From the NCBI GenBank assembly GCA_036397635.1, contig DASWIP010000047.1, forward strand, positions 1-11,280: 11,280 bases of DNA. Reading direction: 5' to 3'. Below the pieces are notes generated by a model. It saw nothing but the letters and a program-made list of their open reading frames with translations. It did no database searches and was not told the origin of the DNA. Every line of letters starts with the position of its first letter. Position 1 is the first letter of the stretch. Shown in pieces: positions 1 to 6,181 of the stretch. The DNA is from DASWIP01 sp036397635. Its GTDB lineage: Bacteria > Actinomycetota > AC-67. Both the position numbers and the translations under genes were made by a program.

Positions 1-209
1 GCGAGACGGGCCGCGCGCGCGCGGATCACGAGCGCCGGCCGGTGGTCGTTCGGTTCGCGGATGGACTCTGCGATGGCACGCCGAGCGATGGAGGCGGCGC
101 GCGTCCGATCACCCGTCAGCAGGTAGGCGTAGGCGTAAAGAGGCCGGAGCTCGAGCCGGCTGAGAGGGTCGACGTCTTGGTCGGCTGCGGTCGCACCGTC
201 ACTCCGCAT
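1..209 (-). CDS. N-terminus of a probable ECF-sigma-like protein (partial)
   Basis: This reading frame is open from an ATG at 209 to the window edge, giving about 69 residues. Residues 22-45 (around LYAYAYLLTGDRTRAASIAR) resemble region 2 of ECF sigma factors, where a Leu-Tyr/Ala-Tyr helix is followed by LTGD and an Ala-rich helix. The acidic D/E-D-L-V-Q segment that usually follows is absent, so it could be a degenerate sigma relative or a TPR-like helical repeat. A second in-frame ATG at 224 would add MSPWR; neither start has a clear Shine-Dalgarno sequence. It lies 27-42 bp after the zinc-ribbon gene on the same strand and may be co-transcribed with it. The identification is inferred from a short stretch and is tentative. 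Confidence 0.45.
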   Translation of the reverse strand, partial: MRSDGATAADQDVDPLSRLELRPLYAYAYLLTGDRTRAASIARRAIAESIREPNDHRPALVIRARAARL

Positions 210-251
210 GCGCCACGGTGACATACGCGATTCGCCGTGTAAAGAGTCGAG

Positions 252-1451
252 TCAGGGCCGGCGGAACAGGCGCCTTGCCGGCTTCGGCTCGAGCAGCTTC
301 TCGATGCCCGAGATGCGATCGTTCAGCGAACCCATCTGCCGCCCGAGCCCGCGCAAGACCTCGACCGTCTCACGCATGAGCTCGGTGTCGCCGGCGGCGT
401 TGCTCTGCCCGTTGTTGTGGCCGGCAGCGTCCTCGGGATTCGCCGGCTTCTTCACCGCCGGGCTCTTGGCGGGTGTCCTCTTGGCGAGCGCCTTCTTGGC
501 GGGTGCCTTCTTGGCGGGTGCCTTCTTGGCGGGTGCCTTCGTGCCTGAAGGCTTCTTCGCGCTCGCCTTCTTGGCGGGTGCCTTCGTGGCCGCAGGTTCC
601 TTCGCGCTCGCCTTCCTCGCCACCGGTTTCTTGGCCGGCGTCTTCTGTACGGCCGCAGGCTTCTTCGGCGTGGCTTCCCTCGATGGCCGATCATCACGCG
701 ACAGCAACCGCGACCATGATCCATCCGCCGACGCCGCGAGCCCGTCCGATGGCGCCGCATGCCCAGTCGACGACGCGACCGCGGAAGGAGCCGGCGAAGA
801 GGGCGCCGAAGTCGCGGGACGCGGAGGCGCGGGCACCGCGGGGTCGGCCGCCGATGGCGGAGTTGCCTTCGGAGCATCCGGGGCCACTGCATGCTGCGGC
901 TCGTCAGCGTGGTGCTTCTTCCGTCCGAATAGCTTGCTGCCCTTCTTGTCAGAACGGCTCGAAGCTGCGGAGGGATCAGAGGTGGTCGAAGCCGCCGAAG
1001 GATCCGATGCGATTGTCGGGTGCGCGTGCGGGGTCCCCGGCAAGATCTCGCGGCGGACGGTCAGATCGCCGACACGCTCGACCGATGAGGCAGCCGCAGT
1101 CGAGGACGGGGTTTGACGCTTGCGCGGGCGGGGCGGGGGCGGCGCGTGCACGCCCGGCTTGCCGCTGCCGCTAACTTTCGCGCTGCCGCCAACTTTCGCG
1201 CTGCCGCTAACTTTCGCGCTGCCGCTAACTTTCGCGCTGCCGCTAACTTTCGCGCTGCCGCTAACTTTCGCGCTGCCGTTACCGTTCTCGCTGCCGTTCG
1301 CGCGGATGCTCCGCCACTGCTGGACCTCGTACGCGACGCGCTCGTCGTAGCTCGCCCAGTCGGTGGGCCGGCTGCAGGAAGGGCAATGGGAGATGCCGGC
1401 TGCCATCTTGGACTCGCAATACATGCAGTAAACCTTCGTCGCGCGTGCCAT
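252..1451 (-). CDS. Zinc-ribbon protein with hexapeptide repeats and histone-H1-like Lys/Ala/Pro tail
   Basis: The protein has 399 residues and strongly biased composition. It opens with a zinc ribbon, C9-x2-C12 and C23-x2-C26, followed by a short conserved-looking segment (WASYDERVAYEVQQWRSIR). Residues 60-95 are about six copies of SAKVSG. Residues 100-260 are Pro/Ala/Ser-rich and look disordered. Residues 262-336 are a Lys/Ala/Pro tail with pentads such as KAPAK, like the C-terminal tails of histone H1 and of some actinobacterial nucleoid proteins. Residues 356-387 form a probable amphipathic or coiled-coil helix, followed by a basic end (ARRLFRRP). The ATG at 1451 is preceded by GAGAGG 6 bp upstream. 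It starts 17 bp after the stop of the DUF2007-like gene, so the two are probably one operon. DNA or RNA binding by the tail is inferred from composition only; I do not recognise a named family for the whole protein. Confidence 0.85.
   Translation of the reverse strand: MARATKVYCMYCESKMAAGISHCPSCSRPTDWASYDERVAYEVQQWRSIRANGSENGNGSAKVSGSAKVSGSAKVSGSAKVSGSAKVGGSAKVSGSGKPGVHAPPPPRPRKRQTPSSTAAASSVERVGDLTVRREILPGTPHAHPTIASDPSAASTTSDPSAASSRSDKKGSKLFGRKKHHADEPQHAVAPDAPKATPPSAADPAVPAPPRPATSAPSSPAPSAVASSTGHAAPSDGLAASADGSWSRLLSRDDRPSREATPKKPAAVQKTPAKKPVARKASAKEPAATKAPAKKASAKKPSGTKAPAKKAPAKKAPAKKALAKRTPAKSPAVKKPANPEDAAGHNNGQSNAAGDTELMRETVEVLRGLGRQMGSLNDRISGIEKLLEPKPARRLFRRP
466..660. repeat. 15-bp-period degenerate tandem repeat (KAPAK pentads)
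   Basis: On the plus strand the unit is ttggcgggtgccttc. Exact or near copies occupy 466-540 (five units), an exact copy recurs at 571-585, and the other 15-bp blocks up to 660 are diverged versions. On the minus strand it encodes the KAPAK-type pentads in the tail of the zinc-ribbon protein. Because the period is a multiple of three, copy-number change would keep the reading frame. Confidence 0.85.
1165..1290. repeat. 18-bp minisatellite (SAKVSG hexapeptide)
   Basis: The unit ctgccgctaactttcgcg is repeated head to tail at 1165, 1183, 1201, 1219, 1237 and 1255. All copies are identical except the second, which has one base change, and a diverged seventh copy lies at 1273-1290. It lies within the zinc-ribbon gene and encodes the SAKVSG units. 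The near identity suggests recent expansion by slippage or unequal exchange. Confidence 0.95.
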
Positions 1452-1468
1452 CGAGGACCTCTCAAATC

Positions 1469-1705
1469 TCAGTCGGCTGGTGGCTTCTGTACTCGTTCAA
1501 CGAGCCGGCGCGCCTCATCGACACGGGAAGAATCTACGTATAACCGGACCCCCCAGTCCCCGGCGAAGAGCAGCTTTGTTAGCCCGCCGAACTGCTTGTA
1601 CGTCCAGGCGACCCCTGCCTGCTCGAGCGCCGCTGCGATCCGCTCAGCGGTGTCGTGCTCGAACTGACCGAGGTACACGGTTCGCAGCGACGCATCCTGA
1701 CCCAC
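1469..1705 (-). CDS. Small DUF2007-like protein
   Basis: This is a 78-residue cytoplasmic protein. It has a beta strand (TVYLGQF), a helix with the pattern AERIAAALEQAGVAW, a central glycine-rich stretch and a final strand-helix (RLYVDSSRVDEARRLVER). This is the layout of DUF2007, the 'putative signal transducing protein' family, a ferredoxin-like fold related in shape to PII. No function is established for the family. The start is a GTG at 1705 without a good Shine-Dalgarno sequence; an in-frame GTG nine codons further in, just before YLGQF, is an alternative. It is the first gene of a likely operon with the zinc-ribbon gene, whose ribosome binding site lies in the 17-bp gap, and it diverges from the cupredoxin gene. 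Confidence 0.75.
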   Translation of the reverse strand: MGQDASLRTVYLGQFEHDTAERIAAALEQAGVAWTYKQFGGLTKLLFAGDWGVRLYVDSSRVDEARRLVERVQKPPAD

Positions 1706-1792
1706 TGACCGAGCCTATCGAGTAGGAGGATTCGTGCCCAGTGGGACGAATGGGAAAGAAACCGACATATCCGGAGACGTGGAGGGAAGCTG
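1706..1792. promoter_or_regulatory. Divergent intergenic region
   Basis: This 87-bp gap separates the minus-strand DUF2007-like gene from the plus-strand cupredoxin gene, so promoters for both should lie in or near it. I see no convincing -35/-10 pair. The only clear signal is the cupredoxin Shine-Dalgarno GGAGGGA at 1781-1787, 5 bp before its ATG. The call rests on gene arrangement. Confidence 0.4.
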
Positions 1793-2242
1793 ATGCGAAG
1801 GATCACGGTGACGCTCGTGCTGCTCGGTGCCGTCATGCCGGTACTCATCCCCGGATCCGCGTCGGCCCACAACGCGTGGCACATCGTCGGGTACCAGTAC
1901 GTTGCGGCCGGCACGGATGGTGTCGCGAGCGGCGGCTACCTGAACTCGCCCGCCGGGCCGACCCCGATCACCGAGGGCATCGTCGATGACGGCATCGGTT
2001 CGATCGCGAACCGGGACCCCGTGAACCATTCCTTCACCGAGTGCACCGCCGGATGCGACACGGGGGCCCCGAGCGCGGAAGGGGCACGATTCGACATCAC
2101 CATCGCCCCGAGCAGCTCGGCGACCGGCGCGGAGATCGACCTGCTGAACAGCCTGTTCGAGGGGCACGAGGACGAGTGGATCATCTTCTGCCGCTTCCAT
2201 CCGACGTGGATGCGCGCGCGGCTGACGACCACCGGCGCCTGA
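1793..2242 (+). CDS. Secreted cupredoxin-like (plastocyanin/azurin-type) copper protein
   Basis: The protein has 149 residues. A signal peptide (MRR, then a hydrophobic core) ends near ASA|H, residue 25/26. The C-terminal half carries a type I copper site: H79 in the NRDPVNHSF strand, then C133-x2-H136-x3-M140 in FCRFHPTWMRARLTT, matching the His...Cys-x2-His-x(2-4)-Met pattern of cupredoxins. A role in extracytoplasmic electron transfer or copper handling follows from the family; the partner is unknown. Two extra cysteines (C84, C88) lie just after the first ligand and could form a disulfide or a second metal site. The ATG is supported by GGAGGGA 5 bp upstream. This is the only plus-strand gene seen; it converges on the TIM-barrel gene with a 12-bp gap and no visible terminator. 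Confidence 0.85.
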   Translation: MRRITVTLVLLGAVMPVLIPGSASAHNAWHIVGYQYVAAGTDGVASGGYLNSPAGPTPITEGIVDDGIGSIANRDPVNHSFTECTAGCDTGAPSAEGARFDITIAPSSSATGAEIDLLNSLFEGHEDEWIIFCRFHPTWMRARLTTTGA

Positions 2243-2254
2243 CCCCGTCGCTTT

Positions 2255-3310
2255 CTAGTCGAGGGCGCGCAGGTTCCGCAGGATCGGCCACCATGCCGAA
2301 CGCGTCGTCGCCACGTCGTAGATGCTCGCGCCGTTGGCCCCGGCATCGAGCGCGGCACGGGCGAACGACCACAGCTGCCGCTCATCGATGCGGTCACCGA
2401 CGCCGCCGATGATGTGGACGACGGCGTCCGGATCACCGGTGAGCCGGCGCGTCAGAAGGACGTTGTCCCTGGTGAACTCGTACGCACAGTGACGCCGGAT
2501 CTTTGGGCATCCGCGGCGGTCGGACCAATAGCTCATCAGCAGGAATGCATCGCTGTCGTGGGCCAGGGACTTCCATGGGAACCCCGCCCAGTGGCTCGGG
2601 ATCAAGCGCATCTGAAGCGGCGTGGGCGGGATCGCCGCCAGCGGATACTCGTCACCCACCTTGCTGCGGACGTAGCGGAAGTTGGCGGCCACGCGCTTGC
2701 TCCAGACCCGCGCGCGCGGTACCGCCTTACGGTTCTCGATGTCGATGCCGATGCCGTCGAACCGATGCCCTCGGTAGCTGTAGCGCTTGATGCGGGTGAT
2801 CCGTTCGGCGTCCCATCGCCAGCGCTCGTACGCTGGCAGGTACCAGCCGACGACCTTGACGTCACTGGCGTGCGCGGCGACGAGCCACCGGCCGACGCGA
2901 TCGTCGACGGCCTCGCGAGTGTAGGTATGGCCGGTCTGCATGTAGAGCGTCCTGACGCCGTTGGCGGCCAGGGTTCGCATCGTGCGACGCGGATCCAGAC
3001 CGAAGTCGTACAGGTCGATCCACGCGCCGAGCCCCTTGAACACGGCTCCAGCATCGCCCTTGGCCGGAGGGGAGTGGATGGCGCTGGGCTCGACCGCAGC
3101 CTTTCGCGCAGAGGGGTGCGGCCGCCCCGTCACGACCGCTCCCTCTGCCATTTCGCTTGACGCGCCGCTCGTCGGAGGCGCTACCACCGCGTCCTCAGCC
3201 ACATCGCCACTGGGCGCCGCGCTCCAGCCCCCCGCGATCGCGGCCGCCAGCGTGGCGATCGCGATCGAGGCGCGCAGTTTCCACCAGGATGAAAGAAAGT
3301 CGTTCCACAT
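2255..3310 (-). CDS. Membrane-anchored GH18-like TIM-barrel protein, copy B
   Basis: The protein has 351 residues from the ATG at 3310. It has a short cytoplasmic start (MWNDFLSSWWKLR), one hydrophobic anchor or signal at about 13-30, a Pro/Ala/Ser-rich linker to about 89, then one globular domain at 90-351. The domain begins FKGLGAWIDLYDF and contains VGWYLPAY, FDGIGIDIE (184-192), WAGFPW, LMSYWS, a C-x6-C pair (268/275) and IGGVGDRI. Strands ending in such motifs suggest an (alpha/beta)8 barrel. FDGIGIDIE resembles the GH18 motif DxxDxDxE with its middle Asp replaced by Gly188, so hydrolase activity is uncertain. It is clearly paralogous to the preceding minus-strand gene. A TTG at 3427 gives a longer frame, but that start lies in a duplicated stop-codon repeat, so 3310 is preferred although its Shine-Dalgarno is poor. 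Substrate unknown; a cell-wall or exopolysaccharide role is a guess. Confidence 0.8.
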   Translation of the reverse strand: MWNDFLSSWWKLRASIAIATLAAAIAGGWSAAPSGDVAEDAVVAPPTSGASSEMAEGAVVTGRPHPSARKAAVEPSAIHSPPAKGDAGAVFKGLGAWIDLYDFGLDPRRTMRTLAANGVRTLYMQTGHTYTREAVDDRVGRWLVAAHASDVKVVGWYLPAYERWRWDAERITRIKRYSYRGHRFDGIGIDIENRKAVPRARVWSKRVAANFRYVRSKVGDEYPLAAIPPTPLQMRLIPSHWAGFPWKSLAHDSDAFLLMSYWSDRRGCPKIRRHCAYEFTRDNVLLTRRLTGDPDAVVHIIGGVGDRIDERQLWSFARAALDAGANGASIYDVATTRSAWWPILRNLRALD

Positions 3311-3420
3311 GGTTTGAGCCAGCCGGGCAGCGGGTAAGAATAAAAGCCCCCAGGTGCGGCGCACGCTAGCCAAGACCCCGCCCAGTATCAACAGGCATCT
3401 GAAGATTTCCCTGCAGAAAC

Positions 3421-3489
3421 GGATCAAAGGGTCCGAAGTCGCGCGAGGATTCCTTCAGGAAAGGATCAAAGGCTCCGGAGTCGCGCGAG
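3421..3489. repeat. 42-bp-period direct repeat duplicating the 3' end of copy A
   Basis: Bases 3421-3447 and 3463-3489 match at 25 of 27 positions, and similarity extends weakly into the flanks (about 3407-3492). On the minus strand the copy at 3463-3489 encodes the last residues and TGA of TIM-barrel copy A (LARLRSL, stop). The copy at 3421-3447 reads LARLRTL followed by an in-frame TGA, but lies after that stop, in the gap before copy B. It is a fragmentary duplication of a gene end. Confidence 0.85.
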
Positions 3490-4557
3490 AACGGGCCAGA
3501 AGTCCTCCGACGTGGTTCGAACGTCATACAGGCTGGCCCCGTATGCCCGTCCGTCCTGGGCCCCGCGAACGAAGTCTTCCACCTCGTCACGTGTGATCCG
3601 GTCGCCGACCCCGCCGATCGAGTGGATCGGCATCCCCGCATCCCCGATCAGGCGCCGCGTCTCCTCGAGGTTCTTGCTCGTGAACGGATACGCGCAATGA
3701 TCGGGGATGTTCTCGCAGTCGCGGTAGGACCAGTAGCTCATCAGCATGATCACGTCCGAGTGTCGTGCGATACCGCGCCATGGGAACCCCGCCCAGCGGA
3801 CCGGCGCGACCTCCATCTGCAGCGGCGGGGGGACGATCGCGGCAACCGCGACCCGGCGGCGGACCGCTGCTCGCACCTGCTGAAGGTGCTCGACCACGCG
3901 ATCGTTCCACTCGGGGTTCGGGACGTCGTTCTTCCACTCGATGTCGATCCCAACGCCATCGAAGGCGTGGCCCTGGTACCGGTAGGTCCCGACGGCAACG
4001 CCGCGCCGCACGTCGCGTTTCATGTGCTTGTACGCGGGCAGGTACCAGCCGACCACGTCCATGCCGGCGCCGTGCGCCGCGACGAGCCAAGGCCCGACCT
4101 CCGGCGAGACGGCGTCCTCGGTATTGAACCGCCCCGTTTGCACGTACATCGTCCGTACCCCGTGGCGCTTCAGATCGGCGACGGTCGCGGCCGGATCCAG
4201 GTCGCCGTAGTCCCACAGATCGACCCAAGCGCCCAGGCCGCGGAAAGGCACGAGCCGCGGCCGCACTACCTTCTTCTTCCTCGGTGCCGGCTCCGGCGAC
4301 GGCGTAGGTGACGAGGGAGTGATGCTCGGCGTCGGGGTGGGCTCGGCCGACGCGGTCGGCGACGGCGTCGGGGTGGGAGACGGGAACGCCGGGCTGGGTT
4401 CCGGAGACGACGTCGCCTGGGCCTGCGGGACCCTGGGCGACGGCCGCGTGAGCATCACGACCGCCCCCGCGCCCGCGACGACGGCGACCACGAGACTCAG
4501 CGTCACGAGAACGCTCCCGCCCCGGACCGGTCTGAAGATACGCATACGCCTCATCAT
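3466..4557 (-). CDS. Membrane-anchored GH18-like TIM-barrel protein, copy A
   Basis: The protein has 363 residues from the ATG at 4557; ATGs at 4554 and 4545 are alternatives. A basic start (MMRRMRIFRP) precedes one transmembrane segment at about 15-37 and a Pro/Ser/Thr-rich linker (about 39-92, many PTP/SPE units) that would hold the domain away from the membrane. The globular domain (104-363) shares with copy B: GLGAW, VGWYLPAY, FDGVGIDIEW (199-208), PLQM, WAGFPW, LMSYWS, C281-x6-C288, IGGVGDRI and YDVRTTS. D200, D205 and E207 sit as in the GH18 DxxDxDxE motif, but the second Asp is Gly203. Family knowledge suggests glycan binding or cleavage at the cell surface; the substrate cannot be read. 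It begins 20 bp after the ppx stop, so co-transcription is likely. The frame stays open upstream through ppx, but that stretch is antisense-like shadow, not protein. Confidence 0.82.
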   Translation of the reverse strand: MMRRMRIFRPVRGGSVLVTLSLVVAVVAGAGAVVMLTRPSPRVPQAQATSSPEPSPAFPSPTPTPSPTASAEPTPTPSITPSSPTPSPEPAPRKKKVVRPRLVPFRGLGAWVDLWDYGDLDPAATVADLKRHGVRTMYVQTGRFNTEDAVSPEVGPWLVAAHGAGMDVVGWYLPAYKHMKRDVRRGVAVGTYRYQGHAFDGVGIDIEWKNDVPNPEWNDRVVEHLQQVRAAVRRRVAVAAIVPPPLQMEVAPVRWAGFPWRGIARHSDVIMLMSYWSYRDCENIPDHCAYPFTSKNLEETRRLIGDAGMPIHSIGGVGDRITRDEVEDFVRGAQDGRAYGASLYDVRTTSEDFWPVLARLRSL

Positions 4558-4577
4558 CCTGACAACGGACGAGCAGC

Positions 4578-5510
4578 CTATCGGGTGTCCCCGTCCCCGG
4601 CCGGGAACGCTGCAAGCGCCGCGCCGTCCAGGATGTCGGTTTCGCTCACGAGCACCTCTTCCACATCCCATACCCCCATGACCTGCTCGAGGATGACGAT
4701 CCCGGCGACGATCACGTCCTCGCGGCCGCGCGGCATGGCGGGGAGCGCGCGACGCTGCTCGGAGGTCATGGCGATCAGGTCCCCCAGGACCCGGCCGACC
4801 GTTTCCCGGGACAGCCTGCTGCGGTGCACGGCGTCCCGGTCGTAGCCGGTCAAGCCCAAGGCGATGGCGGCCGCGGTGGTGATCGTGCCGGCGAGCCCGA
4901 CCAGCGTCCCTGGCGATGCGGCACCGAGCGATTCGATCGCCCCCGTCAACGCGCGCACCGCATCGTCCCGCACGGCCGCGACCTCGCGATCGGTGGGTGG
5001 GTCGGAGACGATGTGGCGTTCGGTGAGCCGGACCGACCCTATATCCAGAGAGATCCAGCGCTCGGCGCTGCCCGTGCCACGGACCAACTCCGTCGAGCCG
5101 CCGCCGATGTCCACGACCAGATAGGGCGGGTCCGCGTCGAGATCGATCGTCGCGCCCAGGAACCCGAGCGCAGCCTCCTGCTCGCCGCTGAGGATCTCGG
5201 GGCCGAGGTCGGTCGCGCGCGAGACGGCGGCGACGAACTCGGCCCGGTTGGCCGCGTCCCGGACGGCGCTGGTGGCGATGATCCGGATCGGCCCGGCGCC
5301 GGCGATGGATGCTCGCTCGGCGTATCCGGCGATCGCCGCGACAGTACGGCGCAGGGGCTCGGGGCCGAGGCGCCGGTCCCTGTCGACCCTCTCCCCCAGC
5401 CGGGTGATGACCAGATCGCGCTCGACCTCGCGCAGCCCTGCCTCGGTCACGTCGGCGACCAGCAGGCGCACCGAGTTGGTGCCAACGTCGATCACGGCGA
5501 CCCTGCTCAC
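4578..5510 (-). CDS. ppx: Exopolyphosphatase / pppGpp phosphatase (Ppx/GppA family)
   Basis: The protein has 310 residues, the usual size for short actinobacterial Ppx/GppA enzymes, which lack the C-terminal HD-type domain. They hydrolyse terminal phosphate from polyphosphate, or pppGpp to ppGpp, in the cytoplasm; sequence alone does not tell which. Sugar-kinase/actin-fold signatures are all present: phosphate-1 loop VIDVGTNSVRLL (6-17), RIIATSAVRDAAN (76-89), SGEQEAALGFLG with E110 as the catalytic Glu equivalent, phosphate-2 loop VVDIGGGSTELV (132-143), and GLAGTITTAAA (205-215). The start is the GTG at 5510, which overlaps the DUF501 stop in GTGA and has GGGAAGAAG upstream. Longer readings only add an Arg-rich stretch from inside DUF501. 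Order DUF501-ppx is typical of Actinomycetota. Confidence 0.93.
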   Translation of the reverse strand: MSRVAVIDVGTNSVRLLVADVTEAGLREVERDLVITRLGERVDRDRRLGPEPLRRTVAAIAGYAERASIAGAGPIRIIATSAVRDAANRAEFVAAVSRATDLGPEILSGEQEAALGFLGATIDLDADPPYLVVDIGGGSTELVRGTGSAERWISLDIGSVRLTERHIVSDPPTDREVAAVRDDAVRALTGAIESLGAASPGTLVGLAGTITTAAAIALGLTGYDRDAVHRSRLSRETVGRVLGDLIAMTSEQRRALPAMPRGREDVIVAGIVILEQVMGVWDVEEVLVSETDILDGAALAAFPAGDGDTR

Positions 5511-6070
5511 CGGCGCCGCTTCTTCCCTGCGAAGCCCGGATGCCCCGCCACCCGCGCCGGCGCGCCGTCGGCGTCCTCTGCCACACACGGCCCCGGACAC
5601 GCATCAGGGTCGATCTGCTCGCGGACCAGCGCACCGACCGGGTTCGCATCGGCGACCTCGTGCGCGTACAGGGCGTGCAGGCACTTGACCCGCTCGGGCA
5701 TACCGCCGGCGGACATGGGTTCGTCGAGCTGCTCGAGCGAATCGCGGCGCGCGATGTAACGCCGGTGCGCGTCCTGATAGGCCTCGCGCAACGAAGGGTT
5801 CTCGGCGAGCAGCTGCTCGAGCGCGCGCATGCGCCCCTCGGCCTCCAACGCCCCGGCGCTGCGGACCGCGACCGGGCACGACAGGTAGAACAACGTCGGG
5901 AACGGCGTGCCGTCCGCCAGCCTCGGCGAGGTACGGATCACGCCCGGCAGGCCGTAGCGGCAGCGGCCGGCGATCGCGATCTCGCCGCGCGGATCGCGGC
6001 CGAGCTGCAGCGCGACGATCGCGCGCGCGCGCGCGTCGGCGGTCTCCCCAGGGAACGGGATACGGTCCAT
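5507..6070 (-). CDS. DUF501 family protein
   Basis: The protein has 187 residues. The conserved DUF501 core is obvious: GRCRYGLPGVIRTSPRL (35-51), DGTPFPTLFYLSCP (53-66), a LEAEGRM helix (75-81), AHRRYIARRD (101-110) and AGGMPERVKCLHALYAHE (121-138), ending with NPVG (143-146). The family is found almost only in Actinomycetota, usually between ftsB and ppx. Its function is unknown; the invariant Cys and His residues (C37, C65, C130, H132, H137) suggest metal or redox chemistry, which is inference. The C-terminus has two further cysteines (C158, C162) and ends in a basic KKRRR. The ATG at 6070 has no strong Shine-Dalgarno; its stop overlaps the ppx start by 4 bp. Confidence 0.92.
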   Translation of the reverse strand: MDRIPFPGETADARARAIVALQLGRDPRGEIAIAGRCRYGLPGVIRTSPRLADGTPFPTLFYLSCPVAVRSAGALEAEGRMRALEQLLAENPSLREAYQDAHRRYIARRDSLEQLDEPMSAGGMPERVKCLHALYAHEVADANPVGALVREQIDPDACPGPCVAEDADGAPARVAGHPGFAGKKRRR

Positions 6071-6119
6071 CAGTGCGTCAGGCTACCCAATCGGCTGGCG
6101 CTCGCCGGGCGGAAATGAG

Positions 6120-6145
6120 GGAGGCGCCCCCGAAGGGTCGCCTCC
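6120..6145 (-). terminator. Hairpin with cUUCGg loop between the S1 gene and DUF501
   Basis: Read on the minus strand, GGAGGCG pairs with CGCCTCC, then after an A-G mismatch CCC pairs with GGG around a UUCG loop closed by C-G. This is a very stable tetraloop hairpin. It begins 37 bp after the S1-domain stop and ends 49 bp before DUF501. Only a weak T run (CCTCATTTCC) follows, so it may be a terminator, an attenuator or an mRNA end stabiliser. The remaining bases of this gap are purine/pyrimidine-rich and hold no gene. Confidence 0.5.
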
Positions 6146-6181
6146 TCTCCCTCCCTCCACGCGCTTGCGCGCGCGAAGCAT

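Noticed and set aside
208..1116. 302-residue plus-strand frame with hydrophobic AFLAG repeats
   Set aside because: It is the reverse complement of the KAPAK repeats. The opposite frame has a zinc ribbon, a good Shine-Dalgarno and an operon context.
1165..1290. Regular repeats considered as a CRISPR array
   Set aside because: The 18-bp units are contiguous with no spacers, in frame within a gene, and there are no cas genes nearby.
2414..3160. 248-residue plus-strand frame opposite TIM-barrel copy B
   Set aside because: Antisense shadow; the minus strand shows clear paralogy to copy A.
3311..3427. N-terminal extension of TIM-barrel copy B from a TTG start
   Set aside because: The TTG lies in a duplicated copy of the stop region of copy A, and the ATG at 3310 directly precedes a normal anchor segment.
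3466..5649. 727-residue minus-strand open frame covering the TIM-barrel gene and ppx
   Set aside because: Its upstream part runs through ppx in another frame and is Arg/Gly/Ala-rich without motifs. The real gene starts at 4557 with an anchor segment; a fusion is not supported.
4824..5759. 311-residue plus-strand open frame opposite ppx/DUF501
   Set aside because: Antisense shadow; it crosses two well-supported genes and has unlikely composition.
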